The notes under the pieces are model-generated. The model had not been told where the DNA came from, made no database searches, and saw only the letters and a program-made list of their open reading frames with translations. DNA of 64,000 nucleotides from Sitta carolinensis (taxonomy: Eukaryota; Chordata; Aves; Passeriformes; Sittidae): positions 21,260,370 to 21,324,369 of the forward strand of contig JAVUNC010000006.1 in assembly GCA_032173965.1 (NCBI GenBank), in the 5' to 3' direction. The translations under genes and the position numbers were made by a program. Below are positions 10,311 to 22,040 of the stretch, one piece after another; within the stretch, counting starts at the first letter, position 1; every line of letters begins with the position of its first letter.

Positions 10311-12621
10311 TTTTTAAAAAAAAAAAAAGCTGTCTACATTTATGGTTTTGATTCTTCTATTGGAGTTATTGATTAGACATATGGTGAGGCTGTCTCTGTC
10401 TTATCACAGCTGTGGGCTGCAGCCTAGCCCTGGCTAGGAGGGAATATTGTTATCCCTCCAAACAGCAACTGGATATTGTTTTTAGTCCGGGCTTGAAGAC
10501 TCAGGGTAGAGGCATCAGCTCCTGAAAGAAAAAGCACCTTGTCTGCAGACAAGAGAGAGGGAGCTGGGCACAGAACAAAACCAACAGCAAAAGCCAGCCA
10601 GCTCTCTGCCTGTCCTCAGGGACTGTAGCTGTGACAGTATTGGGTAACCCTGGACCACCAGCCGGGTCCCATGGCCCGAAGTGAACTCTGCTCATCCCCC
10701 CACGTGTCTTTATCTTTGCTGTTTCCTTAGGGGAAAGGGTTTCCAGCACAAGGGTTTTGTCAAATCTGCCATCACCGGAGATGCCTGGGGTGTCCCCGTG
10801 CAGGACGAGGCTTTTGCAGGCAGGACACTCATTATTTCTCCCAAAAGTAGCTCAGCCCTGATGCGTGGACTCCTCCATTTAACCCTCCCCTCCAGGGAAA
10901 AGGACACTCTGTGTTCCCTCTCTTTTATCCTTGCCCTCCTGCCCTGCTCTTCCAGCAGCCATTAATGGCAGTACGTGGCATTTCCCTTGGATGCTGCAGC
11001 GAAAGGAAGAGCTGCTTTAGATGGATGGCCGCAAGTGGTAATAGAGCACTGAATGCCTTCCCTGCCCTTTATGCCTTCTCCTTTCTGACACTTTAATTAT
11101 TTTTGGTCCCCGTTTCCTTGGTGGGGCTGTGAATCACCGATCCAGAAGGGTGTGAAGGTGTGATCCCTCGCTGTAACGCCAAGCAGAGGCATTTGGGCGG
11201 CACGCAGATGTTTGTAAAACATCAAACCTGCCTTTGGTAGGGTGCCATCCCTTCTCTCTTCATTGTTGCCTGCTCTTTTCACGGCTCTCCCGTTCTGTCT
11301 GATTAGCAATTCCTGCTCTGACGTGGCAGGAGCTGGGCTCCAGCAGCCCTCCAAACCCCAGGGAAGCAGCTCTGGCTAATGGTGCGTGGCTTTGCAGCAT
11401 CACGTGCTGCTTGCCCAGCTTCTCTTTCAGGGTTCAGGTACCACTAATGATTCACGGCAGGAGAAAGGTACAAAGGAGAAGGTGGCTTTACAGCTCAATA
11501 CACCAGCAGCCCAGGAATTCCATAAAAACTGAGCTTCTTTCAGTTGGAAGGCTGAAGTCAGGAGATAACAGGCACTGGTGGGTTTTGTATGTTTTGTAGT
11601 TTTTAATTAAAAGCCCATATTCTGTATGTTCTTATTCCTTATATGGGCTGGATGAGCAGAATGAGATAATTGAAGGTTTCAAAAGCAATTACAAACTGTC
11701 GTATCCTAATTTTTAAGTACTTGACTTTGCAACCTCAGTGATATCTCTCTGTCCAATTAAAAATGCCATATATAGGCAATTCATGTATTTTACTACAGGA
11801 TGAATCTAAAAACTTTTTGCCTTCGGTGACTTCAGATTATCACCAGGGTAAATGAGATTGCTTTTTTTCCCTCTTTTTTTTTTTTTTTTTAATTGTGGAG
11901 AAAATTCAGTGCTCCACTTCAGGTATTTCCGGATGAAAAATATCAACGCTCCAAAAGCAATCAAAGAATCCGGGTCTAAATAATGATGTTTTGAGTCTCA
12001 TATGCAAATGTTTCCTTTCTCCTGTCTTCATCGTGTCTTGCCATGCTTTCACTGAAAAGCAATTTGCAAAACCCTGAGAGAAGAAAAATAAATCTTTAGT
12101 TTAATCTTTGATTTGTAATTGCTGAAATATGGACCCTTTCCTGTGATTCCTCTTGGTACCAGTGAGGTGACATTCATCTGCATTGCTCTAATGCCATTTT
12201 TCTTCCCACCATATTTCCAATATTGAACCTATCCTACCTTCATTCTACATTTCTGCATCTCCTCCCTTCCCCTGCCTTTTCCTTTCCCCCACAGCTCTCA
12301 GGTCTGTGGGTTTTAAATAAGGAATGCAATGTGAAAAATTCCTGGGTGAAAGTTCCATCTGGGATGCATTTGGCCCACAGATTGCATGTGAGCCTTTTGG
12401 CAAGGCTGTCTTGTTCTTTTACTGAAAGCAGAGGCTCGAACTCAGCCTGCGCAGCCCCGGGGGACTGCAGAGAGGTTGTGTCATGCTGGCTAATCCTGAT
12501 GATGAGAATGGATTGAATGGAGAGAGGAAGTGGATGCCCTTTTCTTTTCCTGCTTAGTATTTGCCATGTCAATTAGTTGTAAAAAAATCCAAAACCCCAA
12601 AACAACACGACAGAAAAACCC

Positions 12622-12626
<5 letters not shown>

Positions 12627-12678
<52 letters not shown>
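12627..12678. repeat. poly(A) tract of 52 bases
   Basis: An uninterrupted A run. No retrotransposon body or processed pseudogene is recognisable upstream, so it is recorded as a homopolymer only. Confidence 0.95.
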
Positions 12679-12684
<6 letters not shown>

Positions 12685-13800
12685 TGCAACAGAGGAGCTG
12701 TGCATGGTATTGGTGCAGGAGCATCACAGAATTATAGAATATCCTGATTATGATAAGTGATAGGAAATATTTCTACATCCTGCCATGCCTCAGGGGTGTA
12801 GCATCCATACCATATTGCTATCTACGTATCTTGAAAAAATCCTGCTCCACTTTCAACTGAGTAATCAAAAGAGGATTTTTTTTCATCTTTTTTTCAAAGT
12901 GCAGCAGTCAAAAGGAAACCTCTTATCTATTTGAGAATTCAATATACCTTTGGAAACAAAAGAAAATGAAATCAGCAACTGTAGGTCTCAAAGCAACACT
13001 GATTTTAATAATGTAAACTTCCTTCTCTAATGACTAATAAGCAGTTTCATCTTTCACGGCCTTTTAAAATTGCTTTTAGTAAGGAGCTGGATTGTTTTAA
13101 TCCTTTTCAGTATGTAAAGCCCCAGATATTTCAATCCCTTAGGGCCTCAGTATTTCCTTGCTTCCTTCCTTTGAAAAGGCAGAGGAAAACAGCTTTCAGA
13201 AAGTGACAGAATCTGTGACTGATAAAATTTAGGGTGGCTTTTTGCTTTTTTTTTTTTTTTTTTTTTTTTATCCTGAAAGTGACCCAAAAGTGTCAGTTAA
13301 GAAAAAGATCTCTGGCATCCCACCCTGTGGATTAGTAGCAAACAGGCATATCATCTAGGTACAGTAGCTCTTTGTACTCTGACCTACTTGTTTCTGTTCT
13401 GGTGCGTTCCTTCTTGAAAGGTTATTTGGAAGAGATGCAGAATTTGCTCCATAAACAGCTAAAGCAGTATCACCTGCCCTGGGAAGGGTTTCCTTTTGAA
13501 ATGGGCCCTGGCAACAACGAGGTTGCCAACACCTAAAACGTTCTGCTCTGCTGCATAATCAGAATGAAAACTCAACAAATATGTTAAGATAGTTTTTTTT
13601 CTGGAGGATGCTTTTCCCAAGGAAGGGCTAAGAGAGCTTTTTCTGGGATGGAGCTGGGATTTGTGGGGTGTGCTGCTGAATTCACCTCAATCACATGATT
13701 TTTACACGGTCAGCAATTGATCGTCACTGCTGCCCTGTATCCACCAGCGCTGCTGTTGCATTGTGTAGCAGTTAACTGAGCTGTGTTTTCTTTTCCTTAG

Positions 13801-15212
13801 ATATTTCCAGAAAGTGCCTCGAGGAAGCTTCCTTATGTAGAAAAACCCCACAAGAAACACAGCGTGCGCTTCCTGGCAACTCGTGAAGCAAAGCTGTCAC
13901 AATGGCAGAAAACAAGGACAGCAGCGCGAAAAGCGCAGATGTGAGGCCCAAAAGCAGCCGGAGCAGAAGCGCAGACAGAAAGGATGGGTATGTCTGGAGT
14001 GGGAAGAAGCTCTCCTGGTCCAAGAAAAGCGAGCATTGTCCTGATGCTGAAACAGCAAGTGTTGCAGGAAGGTCGGGGTCTAATCTAAGGAGCCAAGAGA
14101 GGAAGTACAGCTGCTCGTCCATCGAGCTGGATCTAGACCGGTCCTGTGGCCACAGGTTTTTAGGGCGGTCTCTCAAGCAGAAGCTGCAGGATGCTGTGGG
14201 TCAGTGCTTTCCCATAAAGAACTGCAGCAGCCGGCATGCCTCGGGACTGCCATCCAAAAGGAAAATCCATATCAGCGAGCTGATGCTGGATAAGTGTCCT
14301 TTCCCTCCCCGCTCGGAGCTGGCTTTCCGGTGGCACTTGATCAAGAGGCACACGGCCCCTATAAGCCCAAAGGCAGAAGAATGGATAATTGCTGATTTAT
14401 CCCAGCACGAGGAAAGGGAGGATCAGCTGCGAGACGAGGAGCTCGCCAATGGGGGAATGGACTCTCCCTCCCAGTCCTGTGACTTTACTGACAGCAGCTC
14501 CTCTCGGGGTGACCCGAGGCCCGAGCTGGTGACAGGTAAGGTGGCAAGGAGCAGTAGAGATGAGAGCGACATGGACTCCGACGATGAAGTCATCACTCTG
14601 TGCACGAGCTCTCGAAAACGAAACAAGCCCAAGTGGGAAACGGACGACGAGCTGCTGCGGATGGAAACACCGCCCAAGTACCACACCCAGATTGATTATG
14701 TCCACTGCCTCGTGCCAGACCTCCTGCAGATCAATAACAACCCCTGCTACTGGGGAGTCATGGATAAATACGCAGCTGAGGCGCTGCTGGAGGGAAAGCC
14801 AGAGGGAACGTTCCTGTTGCGAGACTCTGCCCAGGAGGACTATTTGTTCTCCGTGAGCTTCAGGCGCTACAGTCGCTCCCTCCATGCCCGAATAGAGCAG
14901 TGGAATCACAACTTCAGCTTTGATGCCCATGATCCCTGTGTCTTCCATTCTCCTGACATCACGGGGCTCCTAGAACACTACAAAGATCCCAGTTCCTGTA
15001 TGTTCTTTGAACCACTTTTATCCACTCCCCTGAACAGGACCTTTCCCTTCTCTCTCCAGCATATATGTAGAACGGTCATTTGCAACTGTACAACTTATGA
15101 TGGTATCGATGCACTTCCCATTCCTCCCTCGGTGAAGCTGTATCTGAAGGAATATCATTATAAGTCAAAAGTTAGAGTGCTCAGGATCGATGTACCAGAG
15201 CAGCAAAGCTAG
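13801..15212 (+). CDS. SOCS4: SOCS4, suppressor of cytokine signalling 4 (coding exon; CDS 13902-15212)
   Basis: Substrate receptor of an Elongin B/C-Cullin 5 E3 ubiquitin ligase that dampens cytokine and EGF-receptor signalling in the cytoplasm. The whole 436-residue protein (human is about 440) is in one exon, entered through TTTTCCTTAG at 13800. The ATG at 13902 has A at -3 and G at +4. Residues 1-120 are basic and Ser-rich. About 121-165 (HISELMLDKCPFPPRSEL, then FRWHLIKRH) is the N-terminal JAK-interaction region shared with SOCS5. The SH2 domain begins near 281 (CYWGVMDKYAAEALL) and has the phosphotyrosine-binding Arg307 in GTFLLRDS. The SOCS box follows: BC box SLQHICRTVI at 384-393 and Cul5 box LPIPPSVKLYL at 405-415. 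The frame is intact. CISH, SOCS1-3 and SOCS5-7 are excluded by the N-terminal match and by WDHD1 next door. Confidence 0.97.
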
Positions 15213-16700
15213 AAAATATTTTTGTGAAAAAAAAGTTTTCTCCAAACAGACAATAGTTATGTTCAATCTCTTTTCCTTCTAGGTTTTTTTTTTTTTTTTA
15301 ATAGCGACTTGATTGTTTTTTCTTTTTCTGCTTATTATTTACCACCCAAACTAGTCTCTGTTTAAATGTACTTTTGAGTCTTCACAGCTCTCTTTTTTAG
15401 AAATTATATTCATTGTGGGCTTTTGGTACTGAACCTAGGCTAGAGTTTTATGGAATTCCAGGTAGGCTTTCTGGTATTTCTATAGATGGATAGTCGTTAG
15501 ATCTAAAACTCTCTGAAAATCAGTTTTGAACTTGATCTGTCTTTTCTATTGTAGTTGACACGTGTTGCTGACATGATTGAAATAATGCACTGTTAAGGAA
15601 AGATTGACTCATCTGTATTTTCTGCATTTCTTTTAAAATGAGTGCTCTAGCCTCTGTGTGTGTGTGTGTCTGTCCGTCCCTATGCACTGCAGTAAATTCG
15701 TTGGTCTATTTCTAACTTTACTATTCCAAGCAAAATGAAGTTTGAAAGAGGATATGATCTTTCTATAAATATATCAGGGGACTAAATACCAGGGAGAGGA
15801 AAAAACAATTCAAGTTAAGGACAACACTCAGTGCAGGAACAAACATGTATAAACTGGTCCTGAAAAGATTTTGGTTGGAGAGGAGGAAGACTCATCGTCG
15901 TCAGAGCAGTGGGGTTCTGGAAGAGCTTTTCATTTTGTATAATAGCAGTAAAAAGCAAACTGCTCATAAACTGGGATTTGATCAGTGTCTGCAAGAGATA
16001 ATCATGTAGTTACTTATGATAGATGGGGCTTGGGAACTCTGTTTCTGTGTTACTGTTGCATTATATGAAATACCCAGTTTGTGCTGTAGGAGCTGCCACT
16101 GCTTAAATGATAAAGCGCAGGGCGGGAGGGTGGGAAGGAAGATATTTCCCTTAAAATCTGCATGTTTAACAATCTGATTCTGCATGGTTGAGCCTGAGGT
16201 GATGGTGAATAACTTTCCTACTTGTTAGCAGGGGGGTTGTTTTTTTTAATAAGTATAGTTAGAAAAGAAAACAAATCTGATTTTTCTTGCAATGTGAAGC
16301 ATTCGGTCGAATGGCTTCCTGCCAAATTCCATCTACTGGAAAACCATGCATGGATAATGCTCCTAAAAGCATTACTTACATTACATGGATAGGCAGATCT
16401 GCTGCTGAGTTGTTGGTGGAATCCCAGGAGACTCAGTGGATGTGGGTTCCGGCAGGATACTCCAGGCTGGTCTCGGGGTGCAGCTGCAGGAGGCGCAGCA
16501 GTGACCTGCAGTTCTGTTCCCTGTCCGTGCTTTATCTCCTCTCCCAACCTGGGCCCGGAACTCCTCTGCCAAAGGAATGTGAGATGGTGTAATTGTAACT
16601 GCAACAAGCACATTGTTTCCTCTCCTTTGACCACAGGGAGCCTTTGTAGCCTCTCAAAATGCTTTTGAAACTGAGCCCCGTGCCTACCGAATTACAAATG
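15213..16700 (+). other. SOCS4: SOCS4 3' UTR (end uncertain)
   Basis: Downstream of the stop are T- and A-rich stretches and a short (TG)n at about 15655. No AATAAA is found before the CR1 insertion that starts near 16760. The first clear AATAAA is at 18902-18907, so the UTR may extend about 3.7 kb through the CR1, or a weaker signal may be used. Confidence 0.5.
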
Positions 16701-16759
16701 TGTTTAATTTCGTGCATGTGAAGGATCCTATCAAAAAAACAGCAATGACCTGTGGGTGA

Positions 16760-17645
16760 GGTTATCACTGAATGGCTGGGGTTGGAAGGGAGCTCTGGAG
16801 AGGATCTCATCCAAGGCCCCTGCTCAAGCATAGGATCACATCCAGGTGAGTTTTCATCTCCAGAGTAGGAGATTCCACAACCTCTCTGCACAGCCTGTTG
16901 TAGGCCTCCTGCACAGTAAAGAGGTTTTTCCTCAGATTCAGAAGGAACTTCCTATGTTCCTGTTTGTGCCTGTTGCTCCTTGTCCTGTCTCAGGGCACTG
17001 CTGAAGAGAGTGTTCCCATCCTCCTGACACCTGCCCTGAAGGTGTTTGTGTGGATCGATTCGTTCCCCTCTCAGCTGTCCCTTCTCCAGAGCTGAGGCCC
17101 AGCTCCCTCAGCCTTTCCTCACAGGAGAGATGCTCCAGTCCCCTCACCACCCTCACAGCCCACTCCAGCAATCCCGTGTATTTCTCCTACTAAGCAGCCC
17201 AGAGCTGGACCCGTAGTCCCAGCCGAGCCCTCACCAGGGCTGAGGAGAGGGGCAGGATCAGCTCCCTCCACCTGCTGGCCACACTTTCCCTCATGCAGCC
17301 CAGGGCACCGTTGGCCTCCTGGGCCACAAGGATGCAGTGCTGTCTCAGCCCAGGCCCTTCTCCACTGCTTTGCAGCAGGGCAGCCCCCAGCCTGGGCTGG
17401 AGCATGGGCTTATTGCTCCCCAGGGGAGGGGCACCCTGCTGGAGCTTCCTTAGGTTGCTCCCTGCCCATCTCTCCAGCCTGTTCCGGGTCTGGCTGAGTG
17501 TGTCAGCACAGCCTGGTGGTGTGTCAGCCACTCCTCCCAGTTCTGTATCACCAGCAAACCTGCTGAGGGAACACTCTGTCCCTTCATCCAGGGTGGTGAA
17601 TAAGCTGAACAAGACTGGACCCATTGCTGATCCCCTGGGAATCTG
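16760..17645 (-). mobile_element. CR1 LINE, long 3' fragment
   Basis: Nearly 900 bases of CR1 in reverse: GGCTGGGGTTGGAAGGGAGC at the 3' end, then CACAACCTCTCTGCACAGCC, AAGAGGTTTTTCCTCAGATT, and on to TGGACCCATTGCTGATCCCC, which is the end of the reverse-transcriptase ORF region. This is the longest CR1 copy in the window. Open frames inside it are decayed. Confidence 0.92.
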
Positions 17646-19107
17646 TGTGCAGGCAAGGAGCAGTAGAACACAGTGCTGCAGAGCCTGGCTCCAGGATTGT
17701 AGACTCAGACTAAGCAATACTTCTATTTGGATCTTTTCATTTCACCTTCTACAGAATCCTGTAGCTTTGTGGACATCATCCTGCAAGGTGGCTGCTCAGG
17801 AGTTACCAAGGGAACTTTGGCATGCAACTCCACCAGGACCTGCCACCCTGCCCTTACCTCCCACCTGAGCAGATAAAACCCTTTCCACTGAGCTGCTGCC
17901 ACTGTGATGATGTAAACAGATTTCCAGGGACGTCTGCCTAGAGACCAGCCCGTTTGTTTTCACTGGGTTTTAAATAGGTTTGGAACCAAAGTCTCCAGGG
18001 AGAAAATGCTAACACATCAATCCATGGCATCGCACATGGATGAGCGCGCTCCAGGACGAATTCTCAGCTGCTATAAATCAGCGTGGCTTTATTGATACAC
18101 TTAGAGTGGCTTATCCCAGCTGAGATCCTCCCTCCTCCATAGCCAAATGGAACTGTGGGACAATGTGGGACAATGACCCTTGTTTATTCTGTAATTTTTA
18201 TGTTGTGCTGCAGTACGAAGGAAGAGCTTCTGGTTCAAGAGCTGGAGTGACGTCAGAGACATTTGCAGTCTGCTTGATTGAAATTCTCTTTCAGAGACTC
18301 CTAATTAGGGCAAAAAGCTCATAATTTTAGGTAGGGATTAGCATTATTTTTATGGTAGGATCACAAAAATTAGATTTCAACCAGAAGTTGTGCTTCAGAA
18401 ATTAGTGAAGGCCACGGTCATTTTCAAAATCAGCAAAGATTTTGTCCCTTCAAAATAAAAGAACCTTTTTTGGGGTATCATTCCCCAACACACTGTGTTT
18501 CAGTGTCATTCTGGATTCAGCCTACATTGTTTTGACATGAATTGATGCATCGCTTACCCCAAAAACATCTTGAGCGCTCCAAATTTAGGAGACCTACATA
18601 ATACAGCAGCTGGGGGAAGGTGTGCCTTTGGTCTGTGGGGCAGTTAATTGCATTGGTTTAGAAAAATTGTATGTGGAAAGTATTGATAAATGGGATTTTG
18701 TGAAAGTTCCCACTATTTTTTCCTGATTTTTGTCCACCTGTGTGACATTTGTCCCTAATGACACTGAGTCATGTCACACATGCAGTCTTTGCAAGATCCA
18801 CGGCAGAAACTGTACATGTTTTATGAAACAGAAGAACTCAGAAGGTCTATTTTGCTTAAATCCATTTACCTTTTTTTCCTCTTCTTTCCCTCTCTATTTT
18901 AAATAAACCTGGTAGGACTGGTTTTACAATATGCCAAGAATTGTCATCCTGAAGTTTTCCTGCCACTGCTGTCATTAACAGTCCTATCAGTGCTGCTCAT
19001 TCCAGTACCACCTTAGCACACCTTGACCCAAAGACAAGCAAGTCTTGAATTCAGTTTTGAGGCCCTCTTGAAAACTAGCCTCAAAAACATGGTAAGAACT
19101 TCCATTT
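17646..19107. other. non-coding stretch, possible SOCS4 poly(A) site
   Basis: Unique-looking DNA with an AATAAA at 18902-18907 in AT-rich context, a possible distal SOCS4 polyadenylation signal. Nothing else is recognised. Confidence 0.4.
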
Positions 19108-19290
19108 TCTAGAATCCCAGAATGGTTTGGAAGGGGCCTTAAAGCTCATCCAGTCCCACCCCCTTCCATGGGCAGGGACACTTTCCACTACCCCAAGTTG
19201 CTCCAAACTCCATCCAACCTGGCCTGGAACACTTCCCAGGATGAGGAGTCCACAGCCTCTCTTCTCAGCCCAAGTCCTGCCAAGACAGAA
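19108..19290 (-). mobile_element. CR1 LINE 3' fragment
   Basis: Reverse CR1: AGAATCCCAGAATGGTTTGG, AAGGGGCCTTAAAGCTCATC, then GTTGCTCCAAACTCCATCCA. Confidence 0.9.
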
Positions 19291-21624
19291 ATCCCCTATT
19301 CTTCAGGATGAAGATTTAAAGTGGAACAAGGAAAGGTGCAGAGTTGTGCCAAAACCATTATGCAGCAGGCCAGAGCAAGGTTATAAATCCAGAGGTGACT
19401 CTGGCCACAGCTCCCCTGTTTTGAGGCACCCAACCAGCTTTGCATCAGGAATGGTGTCTGCAAGATGAGCTTTGAATTGTTTTGAAGGTGGTCCCATAGC
19501 AGCACAGTGGAAACAGAGTGTATTGAATTGGTGGAACAGCTTCTGGTTAAAAAAAAATCAGATTTTCATAAATTATTTTTATATAAGGGGGGAAAATGGT
19601 CGGGCTCTTGATGCACGCTGGGCAAACTACACATACAGGTTATTTTTTACGGGATGGTTTAGAAAAGAATTAAACACTCTTTCCATTAATTGTCCTCTGG
19701 AGTTTGCTTTGGCCTGGAATGACTTTTTGCAGGTCTGTAACAATGTCACTCGTTGGCCTGGGGCCATGGATACAGAGCGACTTCAGCTCCAGCAGAATCA
19801 TTGATGGCCTTGGGGTAGTTTGTGTGTCTGATAATTGGGAATACCATTTCTTCTCGATTTTCCTATTCTCAGCATTTGTCTTGATGAAATCCAGGGTGTA
19901 TTTGGAGCAGGATATGTATATTTATAGCAGCACATCCAACTTTAAAAAAAAAAAACAACCAACAAATTATCATGATTTAAATGCTTTCCTTTCAAAGATG
20001 CTGGTGGGTTTACAGTCTAAAGAAGAAATCCTTGTATGATGCAGTCATACAGGGCCTTACTATAAAATTGACATGCTCTTAAATAATTAAAAACGGGGAT
20101 ACTTTAATTTTGAAAAAGGATGCTGGAGGAAGGAGGTTAAAGGAAGCTTTTAGTCAGATCCAAGGTTAGATTTATTGATCTAGTGATCAATCCTTTTCTC
20201 TTTCCTGAATTTAAAGCTAATGGGAGACTGTGGTCAGAGATGAGTGGCTTTTAGTTAAGGTTTTTGACTCTTATAAATAATACAACAAATGTCCTAGTAA
20301 GTAATAAGAAATAAGATACTCGCTCATTCTTTTTAAATAGAACAAATGTGGCAAACAAGACTCAGCTGTAATTTTTGAAGTCATTTATTAGACAAATTGC
20401 TCTTCTCTACTTCTTTTACAAGAGAGACATAAACCATTATATTATTTATTCATGAATCATAGCCATTAAGATGATAAATCAAATTATCAGCTTCCTGTCT
20501 CTCTTCAGTTTTAATCATTTTTTATAGTTCATGCACTATAAAGACAGCTTCCTTCCTATGAAACAAGAGACCTTCAGAGACCTTTTTATTGTAAACGTAC
20601 ATTTCCTTCCCATTTTTAAGTATATCCTAGTGATTTTCCCTGTCAATTTTATCTGCAATAAAAATCCAATAAGGAACTTGTTCATTGATTCAATATAGCA
20701 AAGTTAGCCATGAAGTAAGTGATTTTGGTTAACCTCTGAAACAGTGGAGCACTGGAAAATACAGTTAGAGGACCTTTTTTCTGCCACCCCTAAATGTGCA
20801 CGGTGGCATCATATATTTAATAGAGAGAAATATTTAATAGAGAGAAATCTCGACACAAGCTCACCTACTGATAGGTGAGGGTTTAATGTGATCTCTGCAG
20901 TAGTATCGCTTTTAAAGTGTATTTAGGATCTTTTTTTCTGCTCCATTCACAGAGTCTCCGGGAGAGCTGAGGCTGCTGTGTGTGAGCTGAGCTGGTTTCA
21001 CACAGCCATCCTCCCTTCACTCGCCTTCCACCCCCGCCTGGCTGGCCCTGCATCCTGCCCGTGGGCGGGTGGAGAGGTGTCCATCCAGGAGGAAATGCAC
21101 ATTGATTTCCATTCCATTCCTGGCTGCTTCTAAACTTGAGCAGCCTCGGGAAAGGAGACTCCTTGCTCAGGAAGCACCGATGAGGTCAGAGAGACCCAGG
21201 GTGAAAGAGGAGCCTCCTCATCGCTACGAGTGCTCACCCGTGCTGCAGTGTAAAAATCAATACTTGTTTACTCAACTGATGAATAATAGAGTTTTGAACG
21301 TAAATATATAATTTATGCGTCTAAAATCTATAGCGTGGGGCTGATGGGAGGTGCAATAACTCCCCTATATCCCTTTTAAAAATCCCCTGGGTGTCTGGGG
21401 GATGCGTTGTCTGGACAAAACCCATCCTCAGCCCAGCCTCCCCACAGGCAGGTCATTGCAAACATCTTCCTGTGGGGATCCTTTAGGAATGACTGCCAAG
21501 TGCCCCATGGATGGCCTTGTGTGGGCATTCCAGATATTTTATTGCTGTGGAGAATCCCTTGAACAGTGTGGGACCAGTCTGAGGGATGCCTGCAGCAAGC
21601 ACAGCTCCCGTGGCTGCCACAACG
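19291..21624. other. intergenic, nothing recognised
   Basis: AT-rich intergenic DNA. It has a small 17-base duplication of ATATTTAATAGAGAGAA at about 20814-20848. No exon or RNA gene was seen. Confidence 0.6.
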
Positions 21625-22040
21625 TGATCAGAGGGCTGGAGCAGCTGAGAGGATTGGAATTGTTCAGCTTGGAAAAGAGAAGGCTTCAGGGTGACCTAAT
21701 TGTGGCCTTCCTGAAGGGAGCTTACATGAAACATGGAGAGGAACTTTTTAGAAGAGCACAGAGTGGCAGGGCAAGGGGGAGCAGATTCAAACTGACAGAG
21801 AGCAAGTTTAGATGAGATATTAGGATGGAATTCTTCCCTGGGATTGGTGTGAGGCCCTGGCAGAGGGTGCCCAGAGAAGCTGGACGTGTCCAGCACGTCC
21901 CTGGACATGCCCAAGGTCAGGCTGGACGGGGCTTGGAGCAGCCTGGGACAGTGGAAGGTGACTCTGCCTGTGGCAGGGAGGGGAATGTTATGATCTTTAA
22001 GGTCCCTTCCAGCCCCAAGCATTCCGTGATTCTGTGAGGA
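21625..22040 (+). mobile_element. CR1 LINE 3' fragment
   Basis: Sense CR1: GATCAGAGGGCTGGAGCAGC, then AGAGAAGGCTTCAGGGTGAC, AATTGTGGCCTTCC, GAATTCTTCCCTG, and the 3' end GGTCCCTTCCAGCCC with ATTCTGTGA. Confidence 0.93.

Larger units (their letters stand above)
7503..13800 (+). other. SOCS4: SOCS4 intron 1
   Basis: A 6.3-kb intron. The first 450 bases are still CpG island. It then holds homopolymer tracts (T at about 8250, A at 10314, T at 11873, A52 at 12627, T at 13243), a small direct duplication at 10237 and a possible CR1 remnant near 10030. It ends in a pyrimidine tract and TTCCTTAG. No other exon is recognised. Confidence 0.7.

Noticed and set aside
12627..12678. A52 as the tail of a processed pseudogene
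   Set aside because: No transcript-like body upstream and no target duplication seen.
17190..17868. Open frames of 175-191 codons on both strands
   Set aside because: They lie in or at the edge of a decayed CR1 copy; the minus-strand frame is a remnant of the reverse-transcriptase C-terminal region and not a host gene.
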